From: Botrytis cinerea B05.10 | Lineage: Eukaryota > Ascomycota > Leotiomycetes > Helotiales > Sclerotiniaceae | DNA: 64,000 nucleotides | Assembly: GCF_000143535.2 (NCBI RefSeq) | Contig: NC_037316.1 | Coordinates: 2,170,001-2,234,000 of the forward strand | Direction: 5' to 3' | In this document: piece after piece, positions 36,759-47,004 of the stretch | Position numbering within the stretch: position 1 is the first letter of the stretch | Layout: the number at the start of each line of letters is the position of its first letter | The notes under the pieces: model-generated | Told to the model about the DNA's origin: nothing | The model's input: only the letters and a program-made list of their open reading frames with translations | Database searches by the model: none | Program-made: the position numbers and the translations under genes

Positions 36759-38013
36759 ATGCCACGCAACAAATACACGCCCACAGGCTCCATCCCTCCT
36801 ACCCACCCCCAAGCATCTCCTCGCGAACCCATTCTCCCCTCCAAACCTCAAACTCTAACACATTCATCTCCTTCCAGCGATAATACCGAGGATCCTTTGG
36901 CCAGTCAGAAAATGATGCATGGCAATTCCATGCCGGAACCCAGCGAATCTCCCAAATCTCAATTGCATGATGCCATTGAGAGGATTCAGTCTTTGCACAA
37001 GAGGAGAGCCCAGATTAAGACGATTTATGAAAATGAGAGACAGTATCTGGATCAGAGGAGTCAGAAGACGAAGAGTAGTTTTGAGGGGTTGATTGTTAGT
37101 ACGGAGGAACAGATACAGAGTATTAATGAGGTGAGCTTTGATTCTTTTTCTTGAACCTTGAATCGAGGTATGAGGGTAGGAATAGCTAGATGTGGAAAAG
37201 CTAGACGTTGGAAATACATCGAGATCAAAGCGAAGGGTTCAATCCAAATTTGCAGCTTCTAACATTTTAAAAACAGTTCCCAGCTTTCGACAGTCATCCA
37301 GATTATACAGAGGTTAATGGAAAACTACATTCCGTCGCATTGGACACCAAAGCTCTCTTTCAAAATGTTAATGCTTTGAGCGAATCAATCATCATGGCAC
37401 TGGACGCTTGGTATCAAAAAGAAGTCGATAAATGCGCATATGAAATCAAGCTCGCAGAAAAAGATTACAAGGTACATTCACACTCTTCTCACCACACCCT
37501 TCCACTACACCTAATCCTAGCTACCCAAATCTCAAATTTCCAATAACTAACACTCTCCAGCGTTCCTTCGATACCTGGCAAGATCTCATCAAATCCGGCG
37601 ATCTCTTCGGCGCATCCGAACCCTTCAAAGCTCCCGCTCCAACAAATCCCGGTCCTAGTTCCTCTCGTTCCTCGCACCAATTGCAAGATGGTCCCGATCC
37701 TCATATGTATGCAGCTCCTCCGGTTCCCAATCCTAATAATTCCATTCCGCATAAATCCGACACGATCACTTCACAGCACAATATTAGACCTCAAAGTAGT
37801 AGAAATGCGAGTATAGATATGGGTGCGAATATGAGTGGTGCGATGATGAACGGTAGTATGAATGGAAGAGGAAATGGAAATGGAAATGCGAATGCGAGTA
37901 TGAATGGAGATATGAATTATCCGCCTAACTCTAGTGAGAAGCGATCTGGGGGAAAGAAGAAAACTTTTAGTTGGTTGAGTGGAGGGAGTGGGAATGGGAA
38001 ATATATTGAGTGA
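36759..38013 (+). CDS. Coiled-coil protein of unknown function
   Basis: Three exons, 36759-37130, 37277-37471 and 37561-38013, joined in phase 0 by GT-AG introns of 146 and 89 nt, giving 339 residues. The N-terminus (1-65) is Pro/Ser-rich. Residues ~70-190 are helical and coiled-coil-like (LHDAIERIQSLHKRRAQIKT.., WYQKEVDKCAYEIKLAEKDYK). After them come a DTWQDLIKSGDLFG segment and a disordered Pro/Ser/Asn/Gly-rich tail with short NGN/NANASMNG repeats. It ends in a basic patch, RSGGKKKTFSWLSGG. I do not recognise the family. The start at 36759 has a good context (CAAAATGCC); an in-frame ATG at 36738 would add seven residues. The continuity of frame across both introns and the protein-like composition support a real gene. 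Confidence 0.75.
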
Positions 38014-38813
38014 GTGGGTGGTAGATGTGGTGATAATGGATGGAGATGGAGATGAGTATCGAATTATGAGGATGGATGGTTGCGAATAAAATGGGTTGGA
38101 TGGTTGGTTGGAGGGGATATCTTTGTAAATGAATGGCGTTTGGGAATACCGTTTATGGATGTCATGCTAAGGCATACATTGAATAGCAAGAAGATGGTAC
38201 ATATAGTGAGAGATGAAGGGATGGATTGGAGCTTCATTATGTTATGTTTGATTTTTTTTTTTTTTTTTGATTTCTTTTTCTTGCGAATTGGTAATGATGA
38301 TGAAATGAAATGAAATGAAATGGAATGGGATAATTACATATGATGGATGTAGAGATTATGTATTTAATTAATGATTATACGATTGTTATGATATATGTGT
38401 GTGGGTATATGTTTAAGTGAATGACAGAGTGAGTCTAGGAGGGAGTTATGGGTGGGGATTGAGTATGGAAATCAGATGGATGAATGGATGGATGAGTAAA
38501 CTAGATTATTATAGGAGGGGGAGTGCAGAGGGCGAGTGCGGGACAGAGGTAGGAAGCGAGATAGATGGGAAAGGGGGATGGGGGATGGGGGAAAGGAGAA
38601 TAAACGAATGGATGGATGGATGGATGGATTTGATAAGAGAGAGTTTAAGATGGGGTGGTTCGCTTCGATTCGCTTCGGTTGGCTTTATGAAGGAGGGGAG
38701 AGGGGAGAGAGATTTGATTTCTAGTTTTTGGGTTGAGGGGTTTGGGGTTTGGGGTTTTTCGATTTTGGGAGGGGAGGGGAGGGAAGATTTAACAATGGGT
38801 GTTTATTTTTATA

Positions 38814-38815
38814 TC

Positions 38816-38860
<45 letters not shown>

Positions 38861-38861
38861 A
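38814..38861. repeat. (CTAT)n tetranucleotide repeat
   Basis: About 12 CTAT units, nearly perfect. Confidence 0.95.
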
Positions 38862-39315
38862 TACCCAGATCTTTAATCCCAACCCCCCCTCCAAAAGAAA
38901 TAACAATATATACATACTCCTTCTAAATCCTCTCCTCTTTTCTCTCTTGCTCCTTTCAAGAGGTATAAGAGTAATTCATCGAAATGCATTTCAACTATAC
39001 TGGCATCGGAATAATATGCATACTCTGGATAATTTGAGCACCCACCTGGGAAATTTTCTATCTTGGGAGGATTTTTTATTTGTCTGTTTCTGTTTGGGTG
39101 ACTTGGATGGATGGATAGATGGATAGAGAGACTGGGTATATACTATTATGTATGTATGTGTGTATGTATGTGATTATCTCTACTTTGTCTTTGAGGTTTG
39201 GGGTTTGGGGTTGCGAAGAAATGGATATGTATAGTTATAACTACCTATCTAGAGCGACTAGCTTGTTGTTATGAAAGCGCTTGCGGATGGATTGGTTTGG
39301 TTGGGACTTTTTATT

Positions 39316-39347
39316 AAAAAAAAAAATTTGGGGGGGGGGGGGGGGGG
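39316..39347. repeat. A11-TTT-G18 homopolymer pair
   Basis: Eleven A, three T, then eighteen G in a row. A G homopolymer this long is rare and may be a site of slippage or of assembly uncertainty. Confidence 0.9.
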
Positions 39348-39875
39348 AATTGATGATGAGGTGAGGTATGAGATAGATTGATTCTTTTGGTAGGATTGTT
39401 TATTCATCGGGAGATGGATGGATGCTCTATTCAACTTCTCGGTGGCTTGGAAGATTATGGATTCGTAAAAGCAAACCAAGTAATTATGTACTCCATATAT
39501 CTATATAGTAGGTCATTTTCATATTTGCAGATTTATAAAACCTCTTCTGATTGATCATAAATAATATACAAAACTTTCTATTAATTGAAACTTAATTTTT
39601 CTAATCAAACAAAGGGAAAAACTATACAAAACTATTTCAATCCAATACACAACCTTAAAAGGAAAAAAAAAAAAAAAATCGATTAAAAAAGAAGTAATTA
39701 AATTAAAGCAATTGAAAGCTTTCTAATAATCTAATTAGTTTTAGAATAAACCCTATAATAATAATAATAGAATCAATTGATTAAATTGAAAGAATCAATA
39801 AAAATAAATTTGAAGATATATTTGTAAGCAAATATATAATATCTGAGACACAATTGCCTTAGTCATTTTTCAATA

Positions 39876-40066
39876 TTAGAATCTGAATTAGAATCTGAAT
39901 TAGAATGTGAAAATAAGAAAGAGAATTAGAAAGAGAATTAGAAAGAGAATTAGAGAGAGAATAAGAGAGAGAATTAGAAAGAGAATAAGAAAGAGATTTA
40001 GAAAAGAAAAGAGATTTAGAAAGAGAGTAAGAAAGAGATTTAGAAAAGAAAAGAGAATTATAAGAT
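39876..40066. repeat. Purine-rich 12 bp tandem repeat
   Basis: A degenerate unit GAATTAGAAAGA (earlier variant GAATCTGAATTA) repeats for about 190 bp. The plus strand is almost pure purine apart from the T of ATT. It ends in TTTTAAGA-type repeats. Confidence 0.85.
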
Positions 40067-40180
40067 TTTAAGATTTTAAAATTTTAAAATTTTAAAGTTT
40101 AATTACATTTCTAATGTCTTTATATAAGTAAGAAGTAAGGGATTAGTAAAGTTTATAAATTATTATTATTATTATTATTA

Positions 40181-40347
40181 TTTATAATTAAATCTCGAGC
40201 GTAGCGAGGATCGGGGGTTTGGGGGCTGGCCCCCATAAAGATTAAAGAAAAAAAATAAAAAATTTATATATCTTAAAAAAAAGAAAAAAAGATAAAAAGC
40301 TTCTACGAATCCACAGTCTGAAAAATTCTTTTTCCCCGACGGCTAGT
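40181..40347 (+). mobile_element. Short dispersed element, copy 2 (Helitron-like 3' end)
   Basis: Second copy of the element at 32779-32974, 167 bp, same orientation. It differs mainly by a shorter A-rich middle and single changes such as CTTCTACG for CTACTATG. It has the same GGGGGC/GCCCCC hairpin, the same 3' hairpin (40320-40334) and the same end CTAG (40343-40346) followed by T. The sequence beyond the T is unrelated in the two copies, which fixes the 3' border. Confidence 0.55.
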
Positions 40348-40808
40348 ATTACATCAGATTAGATTGCATGTCCTCCTCCTCCTTCCTCCCTCTATCCTTC
40401 TCTATTCAGAGAGGGAAAAAAATATTTTTTCATTCTGTATGTTTGAAAGATTGTATAGTGTATCAATCAATAGTCCTACCAAGATAAGCTCAATTGTATA
40501 TATAGTGTTGTGATCGATGTTCAATTTAAGAATATATTGAATGGATGTTGTGACTATATTATTCCGTGTACGCTCCCATACTGTGTCGCGCTGGGTAAGC
40601 GTGCTAGTCCTGTTGTCTGTGTCTCACTCTTTTAATTCTGTCTCATGTACACTCACAAATATCACAAATGGCACAGGATTTTTTTAAAAGAAAAGTCAAT
40701 TTAGTTAAATTACAAAACTCCAGAACAAAGACAATAAAGAAATTGTGAGACGAGATCAGAACCAGCCTGATCATCATCATCATCAAAACTTACCACCAGA
40801 AAAGAAAT

Positions 40809-41891
40809 CTAATTCAAAATACTCACCAAAGCCATCAGATCAACCGAGACAACAGGAGAAGCAGGGGAAGAATCTTCCTTCTCGGAACCATCAACTGCGA
40901 GATTTCGAAACTCGCGAGCAAACGCTGGAGTGTCATTTCGCGAATCGGAAACGGGGATCTCGGCGCCAGCAGGTGAAGAATCTTCATCATCGGCGATGAT
41001 AATGGGTTGTCTGCGGGTTCTTCCCAGGGGGGTAAGCTGAGGCGAGAGCTCGGTAGCTGTAGAGCGCTGTCTATGACGAGTCACTTGCCCGCGAGCAATC
41101 GTAGTAGCGTTCAAATGGGCTCTTCCTTGCAACTCTCTCCCAACGACTTGACGGATGCGCGGAAGCGCAAGACGAAGAGCGGGGCTTCTTCGGAGAGTTT
41201 GAAAGTGAGCGGGAGCGAGCGTGAGAGCACCGGCTCGGGGTTGACTTCGATTCTCGGGCTGTGGAGTGCCATGAGGAGGAGAAGCTTGCGGGGTTTTGAT
41301 CAGAATTCGTCCGTTGGGTAGGAGAATCTGCTTGTCCGGGAGGAGTAGACAGTTCGGTGGGATGCGAATGCTGCCGCCTGAGACTCGGATGTTGCCTGCT
41401 CGGAGGAGAATGGTGCCTGGAGGGAATGAAGGCCTTGAGGCTTGGTTGACGGGGCCTTGCATTGGAACTTGGAAAGGCACTTGCTGTGTCTGTGGGGCTT
41501 GGAGTGGAACTTGGAAGAGCACTTGCTGTGTCTGTGGGGCTTGGAGTGGGACTTGAACTGGCACTTCTCTCTGCTCTCGCACTTGCTGTTGCAGTTGCTC
41601 TTGCATCGGCGTCTGAATTCTACTTTGTCGCTTCATCCTTTGCGCGTTCGCCGCAGTCATCTCATCGGCTCCGTTGCAGCATTCGCGATACTTCAGTTTG
41701 AGGGGCCCGCGCTGTATCAATCTATGCGGCCAGCATTCCGAAGAATGAAGATCGCCGCCGGGTCGATGTCGTGCTTGTTCGGTCAAAAATATGCTGAGGA
41801 GCGTGGAGCCTTTTATCTCTCCAGAAGACCGTGATTTGGAGATTGATTTGAGGAACTCGACCTCGGGTACTGACCATATATGATTCACCAT
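40809..41891 (-). CDS. Gln/Pro-rich protein, paralogue of its divergent neighbour
   Basis: One open frame of 360 residues on the minus strand. Residues ~7-75 (WSVPEVEFLKSISKS.. HRPGGDLHSSECWPHRL.. PLKLKYRECC) resemble the main part of the small protein encoded divergently at 42475: both share a PGG-x-H/L..WP-x-R core with similar spacing. A Gln-rich stretch follows, with two copies of the 14-residue repeat VPLQAPQTQQVxFQ. A basic, Pro-rich region comes next, then an acidic patch (IIIADDEDSSP) that could be a SUMO-interacting motif. No known domain was recognised. The C-terminus is uncertain: a good GTGAGT donor lies a few codons before the stop, and splicing to an AG about 57 nt on would add ~18 other residues. 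Confidence 0.6.
   Translation of the reverse strand: MVNHIWSVPEVEFLKSISKSRSSGEIKGSTLLSIFLTEQARHRPGGDLHSSECWPHRLIQRGPLKLKYRECCNGADEMTAANAQRMKRQSRIQTPMQEQLQQQVREQREVPVQVPLQAPQTQQVLFQVPLQAPQTQQVPFQVPMQGPVNQASRPSFPPGTILLRAGNIRVSGGSIRIPPNCLLLPDKQILLPNGRILIKTPQASPPHGTPQPENRSQPRAGALTLAPAHFQTLRRSPALRLALPRIRQVVGRELQGRAHLNATTIARGQVTRHRQRSTATELSPQLTPLGRTRRQPIIIADDEDSSPAGAEIPVSDSRNDTPAFAREFRNLAVDGSEKEDSSPASPVVSVDLMALVSILN
41464..41565 (-). repeat. 42 bp coding tandem repeat
   Basis: Two nearly identical 42 bp units (41464-41505 and 41506-41547) and a partial third encode the VPLQAPQTQQVxFQ repeat of the minus-strand protein. They differ at only a few positions, which suggests recent duplication. Confidence 0.9.
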
Positions 41892-42474
41892 GGTGGGCTT
41901 TGGAGTGTGAAAAAAGGTTCGGTGTAAATACTCGGGGGTATCCGACTTGGTTAGTTGGTTGTAGTAAGAAGTGTTGGGTTTGAGTAGATAGTTTGAAATG
42001 CTGAGATACTTTATTACTGTGATATTTTCTGTCCACTTTATGCGTGTGCACGTGGACTGTTCAGTAATTCTTCTCGGACAATGTTTCTTTGGCCCAGTTC
42101 GTTTTTCTTTCAGAAATTATTAGACAAAGAATTTTTACACAAAGAGGATTTCGAGATTAACCATACGTTATTGTGCTCTTGTTATTGGTGTGAGCATTGT
42201 TCGTTTGTTGATACGGAAATGTTCACTATTTAGTCTGAGAATTAGTAGTGTGTGTAAGCACCCTCCTGAACTAAGTGGACTATCCACCAAGCCAGAATAC
42301 TAGCATCTGAACAAGATTTACATATATATAGTAACGGCCTCGTCTCGACGTTCCTCTCCCATCTGTCCACTATAACTACTTTGCTTTTCTGATAATCCTA
42401 TTCGAACTCCCCCAAAGACAAAAGTAAGTACTAAGTAAACACTCCAAACCCCAAACCCCACCAACAAACTAATC
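41892..42474. other. Shared promoter region of a divergent gene pair
   Basis: 583 bp between two divergently transcribed genes whose products share a domain. No coding frame. It should hold both promoters. A CAAACCCCAAACCCC sequence lies just before the right-hand ATG. Confidence 0.5.
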
Positions 42475-42858
42475 ATGCGTCAACCCCCTACCCCCTTCCC
42501 TCCCAGCGAGAAATCCCACATCCTCTCCCTCTGCACCCAGCACAACATCCGTCTCGACCACCGCACCAGCCGGTACACCTGGCCACAACTCATCTTCGCG
42601 CTAGAACGCGAAGCTCCTCTCCACTATCCCGGGGGAGAACACTTTGTCACCGATCCTTGGCCCCCAAGAATTTACATCACTCGATCTCTCAGAGGATACG
42701 TCAGGCGCTGGATGCGCGCGGCGAAAATAGAAGAGGCTAGGAGGATGAGAGCTGAGCGGGGAAAGACTTTGACGGAGACTATTGAGGAACACATTGAGTC
42801 GGGGAATTGTGTGAGGACGGATTTTTGGGGGTGGGTTATGGAGCCTGGGTGGGTTTAG
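42475..42858 (+). CDS. Small protein sharing a domain with the divergent neighbour
   Basis: A single exon of 127 residues. It starts MRQPPTPFPPSEKSHILSLC and contains WPQLIFALEREAPLHYPGGE, then DPWPPRIY.TRSLRGYVRRWM, and a basic helix (AAKIEEARRMRAERG). The pattern of hydrophobic residues and the PGG-x-H..WP-x-R core match residues ~7-75 of the protein encoded at 40809-41891, so this protein is essentially the shared domain alone. The fold and function are unknown; the basic, helical second half would fit nucleic-acid or protein binding, but that is a guess. The coding region is GC-richer than its surroundings, and the frame is well supported by the paralogy. Confidence 0.7.
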   Translation: MRQPPTPFPPSEKSHILSLCTQHNIRLDHRTSRYTWPQLIFALEREAPLHYPGGEHFVTDPWPPRIYITRSLRGYVRRWMRAAKIEEARRMRAERGKTLTETIEEHIESGNCVRTDFWGWVMEPGWV

Positions 42859-44155
42859 TATCGCTTGAGGTGGTTTCGCTTAGGTGAGTGTTTGTTTCGG
42901 TAAGGGCTTGGCGGATAGATGGTTGAAATAGAATTTATTATATTATCATATAGAGAAAACGAGATTTGAATGTGATGAGATAGACATGAGTGAAAGAATT
43001 TGAATCGTGAGTGACAAGATATTTCAGAAGGATTTGAACATTCAGCCTATGATTAGACGATAGTCTGGCCCATTGAAATGGTCACGTGTAACTTTAACTT
43101 AAATTAGACGACAGTTTAGAGATTCTATCTTCCAAGCACTTCAATTCGTTGGAATATGCCATCATTTGAAATTAGATGTTTATGTATAAGCACCGTAGAA
43201 TTGTCATGAAGTTAGAGGGTCTGGCAGCAAATCTACAAGTGGAACATTACGGGTGCACTTTCGACAAAAAGAGAGGACGACGTCATCGCATGGTAGTAGT
43301 GGCTGTTTCTCTATTGATTCAGTCTATCCATAGCTAATATCACACCGAATATAAGATGCGCCTATGAATGTTTGGATGCACGAGATGATAGAGTTTTTTC
43401 TAATGATGTACGCTAGGTCGCTGGCTTTCTTGTGTGTATAAAAACTATCATACTTGTAGCTTTCAATCGAGACAATTGATCAACCATACCTAGCATCACA
43501 CCTTTGTGCTAATGACTGTAAAGATCTTGCACTCAGTTTTCAAACAGCTACTGGTCATTCCTCAAGAAGCGAATTCAACTAATCCCCGAGGAATTATGAG
43601 TTAGATACCACGATTAGATGAGACGATCAAGCTGTCTACTAATATATTTCTAGAAGTGAATTTGTTAATAATTTTGCCCATGCGCCGCCCCATGTATGCT
43701 AATTAGACAAGCTCACTTCTTCGTAGTACGGTCGGCCTGCCGCTATCTCTCAACAGATGTACGATCATCAAAGTAATTTACTGACGTCTTCAAAAAGTCA
43801 ACTAACTCATAACTTCTTCATATCCCCCTTGGACCAATTAGATACGTACGATTTGGTTGAGCAAAAGGAAATTTTCAGCAAAACGGCAAGTTCAAAGCTC
43901 ATCCACTTAGATATCTAACATAGTGAATTCATCCATGCAAGATGAGAGCGCATGGGAAGTGACATTTATCAGAGATACGGCAGACACCAGCGATTGCGCG
44001 TGCGGGGTGAATCAAAACTGAAATCCAGCAGCTCGCTATTTAAGAGGTCAACCTTTTGCCTCCCACGATTTTATTTCTTTACCTTTACAACAAATTCTAC
44101 CATATCCACCCCAGCCTTTGTCTCTCGAGTTTTCGAGTAACATCCATCTTTCATC
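42859..44155. other. Intergenic region
   Basis: 1.3 kb with no supported gene. The last ~100 bases, T/C-rich, look like the leader of the next gene. No repeat was recognised. Confidence 0.45.
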
Positions 44156-45494
44156 ATGCCTTCAAACAATCGTCCTTCTCGCAATCGCAAGATGCCTGAG
44201 AGATTTAACTCTCCATCCGTTCAAATCGAAACCTCCACCCACAGCCAGACTGTTGCCACTGTACCTAGCACACCTCCACCAAGCACTCCTAATCATGCTT
44301 CTTCCAGTTCTCCATCTTCTGCCGCATCAACTCCAACTCCTCTCATCAGAAGCGGAGGTATTCAGTGGAGAAAGAACCTTAGAGCTACTTTGCCTGCAGC
44401 AACCGAAGTGCAACATTTATCAGCACAACATAGGCAAGAGTCTGAAGCCTCGGTCGTAGAAGCTCAGGCCAATTCCATTCCGGAACCCAGGCGTGAGGTT
44501 GGAGAAATTTCGGTTCACAAGCCTGAAGATGAATACGACGTTGATTCGCCTTACTTTGGACTGGAACATACTCCAGAGTGGGATGATTTGGGAATTGATA
44601 TCGATGATCAAAGCCAAGGAAGATGGTATCCACCTGTGAGTTCTAACATTCTAACATTCTATCACTCGTTTCATGTAGCTAATTATTGTGTTCTTCTAGG
44701 GATTGATGGCACCTCCTGCTTACAACTCTCTTTCCCCCGCTGCAAGAATCATGCTATTTCACGAAGTCACTAAGAAGATGCCGTTCAAGAATCTAGTCGC
44801 GTATCTTAATGTCACCGATGATCAATTGGATAACTTCGTTGAACTACACAATTCAGAAATTATGCGATACATAAAAGAGGAAGAGCTTGAACGCTCTGTT
44901 GAGGCACGAATGAGCGAAATCCGCAGACGTGAGAACCGATTGGTCACATCTGAAGAATTTGACTTGATGTTGTACGAAGAGGTCGACTCGAAGCTTCCAC
45001 CAACAGTCCTTGATTCTCCCATTTCACTTTTGGAAATTGGCAAGGCTATCGCTTTTCTTCAGACCTGCTATGGCTCACAAATACCTGGAAACCACTTAAA
45101 CAATGGCTTGCGTTTAAACAATGTCGTTCTCTCATTATCTGAGTTCAACGAGATCATCGAGGAAATGGGAAAATACCATTGGCTTGGTGAGAGCCATTAC
45201 TATGATTTCAATCATGATTTGGGCTTGGCAGAATATATTGATGAGATCAATCGTGTTAACAGTGTCCAAGAAAGCGTTTCTTCTGCCCAAGAGGCTGAGA
45301 AACCAGCTAAGCAACCCATTGGTCGCCCAAAGAAGCGAGGAAAGCAGTTCGGCAACAAACCACTTCGCAACAAAGCAGAACTCTTGAAGATGGTTCTGTC
45401 TTCTAAGGTACAGCAAATGGATAGCGGTGAGGACGAGGCTGCAAAAAATGCTGAGGGTGGAGCTGTAGACAAGGGAAAGAGAAAAATGCTTTGA
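44156..45494 (+). CDS. AT-hook-like nuclear protein of unknown function
   Basis: Two exons, 44156-44635 and 44700-45494, joined in phase 0 by a 64 nt GT-AG intron, giving 424 residues. The N-terminal 110 residues are Ser/Thr/Pro-rich and basic at the start (NNRPSRNRKMPERF). The middle region (~165-320) is predicted globular and helical, for example ARIMLFHEVTKKMPFKNLVAYL, RYIKEEELERSVEARMSEIR and FNEIIEEMGKYHWLGE. Near the C-terminus PIGRPKKRGKQF matches the AT-hook core (RGRP/GRPKK), a minor-groove DNA-binding motif. The protein ends in a basic KGKRKML. I do not recognise the middle domain. DNA binding is inferred from the one motif only. Confidence 0.75.
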
Positions 45495-46052
45495 ATGTTT
45501 CAAATTCGTTCGCACATTGGGATTGGGTTTTCGCGGGGAATCAACATTTTGTTACATAGCATAAAAACATTCGCAGATTATCGTCTTCATAATGATGATG
45601 ATGTTTCTTAGATAAAAATCGATGAATTTTCTGAACATATTGCATTTCACGTGACCATATATGTATCTCGCTAAATAATGAAGAAGCCCAATATGAAGAA
45701 TTAGACCTTCCAGAATCAGTATTTTAGGTGATAACTTATGAATTTTATGAAATAGATTCAAAATTTCAGATGATAATGGTAAAATCTCAGTCAATCCAAT
45801 CGACTAGTTCGTAGATCATGTGCTCTGAAATAATCACTGGCTTTACTATAGAAATCAAATGTCGAAAAATAATTTGTGTGCATCCCCAGTTTCGGACTTT
45901 GACAGATCTCATGAAACTATCACAGTAGTGAATTTTTCTCCTAGTTATTGGAAGCAAAGAGATTTTTACTGTATAGCCTTGAGCCAGGTGAATTTTCAAT
46001 GATACCGGAACTGATTCCGTGCCCACGATTCACATGTCAAACAAAACACTTA

Positions 46053-46420
46053 GGGCCCGTTCGGATCGATTTTTTAGGCGATGTAGAGCTATATTTGTTG
46101 ACAATATAGATCCAAATTAGTGTTTATCGAATGCAAATGTTGCTCAACAATCTATATTGATAATAAAATTGAAAAAAAGTAATTTGCTGAATGTTGATGT
46201 TGAGTTACAAAAAGTTACAAAATGTGAATTTACAAATTTTGAAAATTTGTATGATAGCTTTGTTAAGCCTTGTCAAATCTGTAATGCAACTTTTATTAGT
46301 ATTTGATAATATTTGTTAACATTTGTTACTTTATATTTTGTAGATTTATAAAATTTAGGTTAAATTATTAGTCAACAAATTATTTTGTCAACAAATTAAA
46401 AAAACGATCCGAACAGGCCC
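46053..46420. mobile_element. Tourist-like (PIF/Harbinger) MITE 1
   Basis: 368 bp with inverted ends. The left end is GGGCCCGTTCGGATCGATTT and the right end, reverse-complemented, is GGGCCTGTTCGGATCGTTTT. The element is flanked on both sides by TTA (46050-46052 and 46421-46423), the 3 bp TWA target duplication typical of PIF/Harbinger elements. The inside is AT-rich and non-coding, with GTTGACAA/TTGTCAAC-type internal inverted motifs. It would need a transposase supplied elsewhere. Confidence 0.85.
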
Positions 46421-46586
46421 TTACTCATCGAATCAAGCTGGGGCATGCAAACGAAAGTCACAGCGTGCGGCTTAATATGATTACTCCCGATGTACTACTT
46501 TGCGTGCTGAGGGTAAGAGTCCAGATAATTTACTGTTAGTTACACCTCGGTGGTGATTGTGATATTTTTGTAATGGGTATGGTTTA

Positions 46587-47004
46587 GGGTTCGTTCGGAT
46601 CGATCTTTTATTTTATTGATGAAATCTCTAATAATAATAAAATGGCAAGGGATTTGAAATATTGGTATTTGAATGAAGCTAATATATTTGGAGTAATATT
46701 GGGACGTGCGAGGTTGAATTGAAAATGAAGAAGATAACGCTTTTTCTCAAATATATTAGCCCAACTAGATCTCAAAAGCTGCTGTTGGCCACTGTATGAG
46801 AAAGGTTAAGAAAATCTGTTGCATTTGTCACTTTAAGATTATTAGACTCAATATTTTATTAGATCTAATATTGCGTTCGGTAAACGCATTTATTTGAGCT
46901 AGTATATATTGGGCTTAATATTGCGTTCGGTAAACACCATATTAGGTCTAATATGTCTAATATATTGTTCTAATGTCAATTTTTTTTTTGATCCGAACGG
47001 GCCC
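46587..47004. mobile_element. Tourist-like (PIF/Harbinger) MITE 2
   Basis: 418 bp with the same terminal family: left GGGTTCGTTCGGATCGAT, right (reverse complement) GGGCCCGTTCGGATCAAAAA. It is flanked by TTA at 46584-46586 and 47005-47007. The interior differs from MITE 1 and contains a repeated ATTGCGTTCGGTAAAC motif (near 46872 and 46922). It sits only 163 bp from MITE 1. Confidence 0.85.

Larger units (their letters stand above)
38014..40808. other. Repeat-rich intergenic region
   Basis: No supported gene. It contains a CTAT run (38814-38861), an A-tract next to an 18-base G-tract (39316-39347), AT-rich sequence, a long purine-rich tandem repeat (39876-40066) and the second copy of the short dispersed element (40181-40347). 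The stretch 40350-40808 shows nothing clear. Confidence 0.5.

Noticed and set aside
41296..41834. Plus-strand frames opposite the Gln/Pro-rich gene.
   Set aside because: Antisense of the 42 bp repeat; the minus-strand frame has the domain shared with the neighbour.
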